From Flammulina velutipes (taxonomy: Eukaryota > Basidiomycota > Agaricomycetes > Agaricales > Physalacriaceae), in assembly GCA_011800155.1 (NCBI GenBank), contig CM022378.1, positions 1,364,001 through 1,428,000 on the forward strand: a stretch of 64,000 bases of DNA. The letters are read 5' to 3'. Shown piece after piece: positions 62,374 to 64,000 of the stretch. Made by a program: the position numbers and the translations under genes. The notes beneath the pieces are model-generated. The model worked only from the letters and a program-made list of their open reading frames with translations. It ran no database searches and was not told the origin of the DNA. The stretch's first letter is position 1. Every line of letters begins with the position of its first letter.

Positions 62374-62721
62374 GATGTGTGGCGTGACTCGCGTGGGATT
62401 ATATTGGTGGCGCTTGTACTACTTCTTTAATTATTTTCATTTAGGACATATTAGGACATTTATTTTATTGTTATTTATGAAATACGTGGCGTCTACACTC
62501 AATCTGAGCTGTTGTGGCGTTCTCAGATATATGCCGAGGGTTCGGCACACGTGGCAGCGCGGTTATACCGGTGCGAGAATAGCCGAGACGGGAAATTGTG
62601 GTTTCTTCCCTGGCTACAGCCATAGGAAGTTGTCTCTGTTGCCCTCTGGCTACAGCCAGGGAAATTTAAACCATTTTGACTAGCTACAGCTAGGAAATTG
62701 TACAATTCCTTACTGCTAGTG
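62374..62721 (-). repeat. KDZ2 3' flank with subterminal repeats and right terminus of set-2 element
   Basis: 62380-62520 carries four GTGGCG motifs. From 62590 come GGGAAATTGTGG, CCCTGGCTACAGCC (about 62610), CTGGCTACAGCCAGGGAAAT (about 62648), TAGCTACAGCTAGGAAATT (about 62683) and the terminal TTACTGCTAGTG ending at 62721. Reverse complement aligns with the KDZ1 left end at 6729-6840. Confidence 0.68.
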
Positions 62722-62878
62722 GTGCGATCTCAAGGTCCTCGTCGTCGGAATCGACTGGGTTAGTATCCTGATTCTGAGAGGAGGGGCTGTGCTCTGCCAG
62801 CCCATCCTCGTTGAAGGTGATCTGTGCTGGCGATGAGCGCGTGCAAAAATGAGAGGAGGCTCAACATACAGTAGACAT
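62722..62878 (-). pseudogene. R6: 5' half of a split R gene
   Basis: A 9-nt exon (62878-62870, MST), an intron to 62822, and exon 62821-62722 encoding ITFNEDGLAEHSPSSQNQDT ... SDDEDLEI. R4 begins the same way (MSS|TTLLEDGQAQLSPSS ... SDDELEVVI). It ends exactly at the set-2 terminus. R3 at 45057 resumes at the matching codon (LEIV). Confidence 0.7.
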
Positions 62879-63051
62879 TTGGGGGAAAGTAAGGAAGAGG
62901 TCGATGAACTTGTTCGGATGTGACGAACCCTTTAAATGATTGCTTTCTCAATCGGGAGGCCGTTGTGCTGAATCGGGAGGTGGTCACAACGAGATCTTGG
63001 TTTTACCGAGATTTTCCGGTGCATCCAAATTGTCCTCTTGCCCGTCTCGAC
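62879..63051. promoter_or_regulatory. 173-bp bidirectional promoter between R6 and C3
   Basis: Divergent starts 173 bp apart, as in the other two C/R pairs. Still linked to an intact 5' end of C3 although its R partner is split. Confidence 0.55.
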
Positions 63052-64000
63052 ATGGAATCCCCTTTGCATCTTCTGGCTGACGCTACACAGGTTCCAATCG
63101 AAAAAGACGTTCCACTCGCCCCGAGTGTGCCAGTCAACAAAGTGACCGGTGGGCGGCAGTATGTGAAGAAAAAAATGGAGGACAAGAAGTCCAACAAGGG
63201 GTGGGCTGACGGCTTGCGCGCTGACGTGCTGGGGAAATATATGCCCCGGTTCAAGGCAGCATGGTTTGGGGCTAGTCGAGAGACTGAGGTAGAAGAGGTG
63301 AGTTTGTAGAGCTGGCGCCACATACTATGTGTACTCACGAATATCACAGGTTATGCGAGACTGCACACAGGAATACCTTTTCCATTTCCCAGGAGATGTG
63401 GTAGACGACGCCGAAAGGAACGCGGAGCCTACGGTCTTGAAGGCCTACGACGCGAAGGCGGACTACCCATTGACGCGCCTCGCTCCCGATAAGGAAAAGG
63501 ACCGTCAAATTCGCATCAAAGCGAAAAAGAAGGTCCGTATATTTCGAGCGCCGTCAGAGTGAAGGTTGACATTCCTTTATCTTTGGTCAGCAAATCCGCG
63601 AATGGTTTCGATACAGAGTGACGCGACTTACCAGTGCCTCTTCTCGCACAGATCAGTTGTCGTTGGTCGGTGAAAAACTCGTCGGCCTGAAAAAGCCTCG
63701 CAAACAGCTTCAAGGGTACCAGCAATGGCAGGTCGAGAACCGCGAGTCGCTGGGAAAAGAGGTCGCGCTCCGATGGCAGAGGAAGGAGGCTGCTGGCGAG
63801 GACCTAACAAAGGTGGATCTGCTGGTGTTTCGCCAAGCGGTCGCTCGAGAGATGTTCAACGATTTGGACGAGGCGGCTCAGAAGGAGTGTGTCAAGAGGG
63901 CTGCTCTGTTTGCAGAACAGGAGCGGTTGGCCTTTGAACAGGCGAGAAAAGAGATCCCGACGCGCACGGCCGAGACGTTGCAATCGTGAGTGGCGATATT
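63052..64000 (+). CDS. KDZ-set gene C3, 5' part (runs off the window)
   Basis: Exons 63052-63297, 63350-63532 and 63591-63985, followed by a donor GTGAGT at 63986. Encodes MESPLHLLADATQVPIEKDV, SNKGWADGLRADVLGKYMPR, MRDCTQEYLFHFPGD, QIREWFRYRVTR, GYQQWQVENR and the HMG-like FRQAVAREMFNDLDEAAQKE, ending TAETLQS. Matches the first three exons of C2 in boundaries and phase. Assigned to set 1 because of its orientation and closeness to C2. Confidence 0.8.

Larger units (their letters stand above)
45058..62721 (+). mobile_element. Set-2 KDZ mega-element, complete seven-gene set
   Basis: Termini CCCTAGCAGTAA (45058) and, inverted, CACTAGCAGTAA (ending 62721), each followed inward by AATTTCC and GCT(G/C)TAGC motifs. 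Gene order: C2(-), R4(+), R5(+), D2(-), A2(+), B2(+), KDZ2(+). Flanks look like an aged duplication: GCACGATCTCGAG at 45045-45057 versus GTGCGATCTCAAG at 62722-62734 (10/13, all differences transitions). Those flanks fall inside the two halves of one R gene (R3/R6). Total 17.66 kb, or 14.9 kb without the 2.8 kb insertion in KDZ2. Boundaries are my inference from these matches. Confidence 0.68.
6729..64000 (-). mobile_element. Set-1 KDZ mega-element (left end at 6729; right end outside window), heavily nested
   Basis: The left end (CACTGGCAGTA at 6729) aligns with the right end of the set-2 element read in reverse (CACTAGCAGTAA, from 62721). Both are followed by the same subterminal motifs (TTCCTAGCTGTAGC, then AATGGTT.AAATTTCCC and GGCTGTAGCC). 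Genes assigned to this set are KDZ1 (7051-11330), B1 (11783-12236), A1 (30004-30648), the R gene split as R3 (44618-45057) and R6 (62722-62878), and C3 (63052 onward). All have the order, strands and close relatives found in set 2. Insertions within it: gypsy 12327-29889, set-3 element 30940-44618, set-2 element 45058-62721. This is an inference from order and similarity; the right terminus is not visible. Confidence 0.6.

Noticed and set aside
6729..64000. TET/JBP-type dioxygenase expected near basidiomycete KDZ elements
   Set aside because: I looked for an HxD...H dioxygenase pattern among the cargo genes and saw none; none of the cargo proteins fits that family.

Overview
The window looks like a repeat-dense chromosomal region of a filamentous basidiomycete, probably an Agaricomycete. 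The signs are spliceosomal introns of about 48-60 nt with GT(R)NGT starts and YAG ends in almost every gene, three KDZ (Kyakuja-Dileera-Zisupton) transposase genes with the cysteine-cluster region typical of fungal KDZ proteins, a fungal Tc1/mariner-type DDE gene, and a Ty3/gypsy retrotransposon. The organism assignment is inference. Only the first 6.7 kb holds ordinary host genes: a mitochondrial stomatin/SPFH-like gene split by a 3.7 kb Tc1/mariner element that carries a second gene, and an unrecognised gene cut by a KDZ element.

From 6.7 kb to the end, the window reads as one nest of mobile elements. The central observation is that three KDZ transposase genes of different divergence each sit in the same ordered gene set. 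In the transposase orientation the order is C - R(single) - R(double) - D - A - B - KDZ. C is a large protein of about 880 aa. R proteins are small and carry RNase H1 hybrid-binding / viroplasmin-like domains. D is a basic coiled protein, and A and B are small proteins without a recognised family. Strands and spacings agree between sets: C and the first R are divergent with 165-173 bp between start codons, and the second R and D converge with about 22 bp between stop codons. Set 2 (45,058-62,721) is complete. Set 3 (30,940-44,618) is a diverged set in which a RING-finger gene occupies the B position. Set 1 starts at 6,729 with KDZ1, B1 and A1 and continues beyond 45 kb with a split R gene (R3/R6) and C3, which runs off the right edge.

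Reconstructed nesting (inference): the set-1 element interrupts a host gene at 6,728. A 17.6 kb gypsy element (12,327-29,889, two identical-length 1,742-bp LTRs differing at two noticed positions, 4-bp GCGC duplication) inserted between B1 and A1. The set-3 element lies between A1 and the 3' half of an R gene. The set-2 element splits that R gene. A 2.8 kb long-terminal-inverted-repeat element (arms of about 1.22 kb) interrupts an exon of KDZ2, leaving a 7-bp duplication.

The gypsy element is itself unusual. It lies on the minus strand (gag at 28 kb, pol ending near 21 kb) and carries three extra intron-bearing genes after pol: one in the sense direction (X) and two antisense (Y, Z). Short TTCCG...CGGAA hairpins are scattered through it, including in five of the six introns of X. 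Its gag-pol shows six apparent one-base frame breaks, all of the same sign.
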